Source: an uncultured Planctomycetales bacterium (lineage in GTDB: Bacteria; Planctomycetota; Planctomycetia; Pirellulales; S012-138). Taken from it: a DNA stretch of 7,175 nucleotides. Where the stretch lies: assembly GCA_937982665.1 (NCBI GenBank), contig CALJLD010000078.1, positions 1-7,175 on the forward strand, written 5' to 3'. The position numbers were made by a program, and so were the translations under genes. A model generated the notes under the pieces. It was not told the origin of the DNA, ran no database searches, and saw only the letters and a list, made by a program, of their open reading frames with translations. Of the stretch, positions 7,117 to 7,175 are shown in pieces (positions within the stretch are counted from its first letter, which is position 1; each line of letters begins with the position of its first letter).

Positions 7117-7175
7117 GTAGGACGGGCACTCTTGCCCGTCATCTATTTCGCGACGGGCACTCTTGCCCGTCATCT
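7117..7175. repeat. Palindromic repeat copy 4, direct tandem array upstream of the operon, continues past window
   Basis: The arm GTAG + hairpin (7117-7140, loop CTCT) is followed by an 11-base spacer and the same hairpin in direct orientation (7152-7171) without GTAG, then ATCT. The period between 7121-7144 and 7152-7175 is 31 bp. Unlike the other copies the two arms are not inverted. The array ends 14 bases before ATG 7102, so it fills almost all of the non-coding sequence visible here (7103-7175). I see no recognisable promoter, operator or terminator in that stretch. Confidence 0.88.

Noticed and set aside
7103..7129. GTG at 7129 as the start of the first gene
   Set aside because: The GTG lies inside a repeat arm and no ribosome binding site precedes it. 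The ATG at 7102 directly begins a normal signal peptide.

Overview
This window looks like part of a chromosome from a member of the Planctomycetota, probably a Pirellulaceae-like lineage. The reason is its gene content: large exported proteins joining a planctomycete-type cytochrome c domain (PSC1), DUF1549 (PSCyt2) and DUF1553 (PSD1), next to a Tat-exported DUF1501 protein. This gene pairing is greatly expanded in planctomycetes and rare elsewhere. No species can be named from sequence alone.

Layout, read along the minus strand from right to left. Positions 7175-7117 are the end of a palindromic repeat array that continues beyond the window. Positions 7102-3860 encode a 1080-residue Sec-exported PSC1/DUF1549/DUF1553 protein with three CxxCH motifs. 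A 30-base gap with a clear Shine-Dalgarno sequence follows. Positions 3829-2450 encode a 459-residue DUF1501 protein with a twin-arginine signal. Its stop overlaps by four bases (ATGA) the start of a second PSC1/DUF1549/DUF1553 protein, at 2453 down to the left edge. That gene is open for 817 codons and is cut by the window edge, probably only about a dozen codons before its stop. The three genes look like one operon, with the DUF1501 gene between two diverged paralogues. No plus-strand gene is credible.

The products would act together outside the cytoplasmic membrane: two probable multi-haem proteins and one folded, Tat-exported, alkaline-phosphatase/sulfatase-superfamily-like protein. The substrate and reaction cannot be read from the sequence.

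The most unusual content is a short palindromic repeat family present in four places. Its unit is GTAG (once GTAA) followed by a hairpin with 8-bp stem GACGGGCA/TGCCCGTC and 4-base loop. Complete copies are two such units facing each other. This is the layout of REP doublets (REPINs) mobilised by RAYT transposases. Three of the four copies lie inside the two cytochrome-type genes and are read through without a stop, adding 20 to about 35 residues each. One makes up the basic N-terminal part of a signal peptide, one sits in the linker before DUF1549, and one has a tandemly expanded 33-bp (11-codon) unit just before DUF1553. The fourth lies 14 bases upstream of the first gene. In-frame palindrome insertion resembles the Rickettsia palindromic elements and is the main thing to follow up here.
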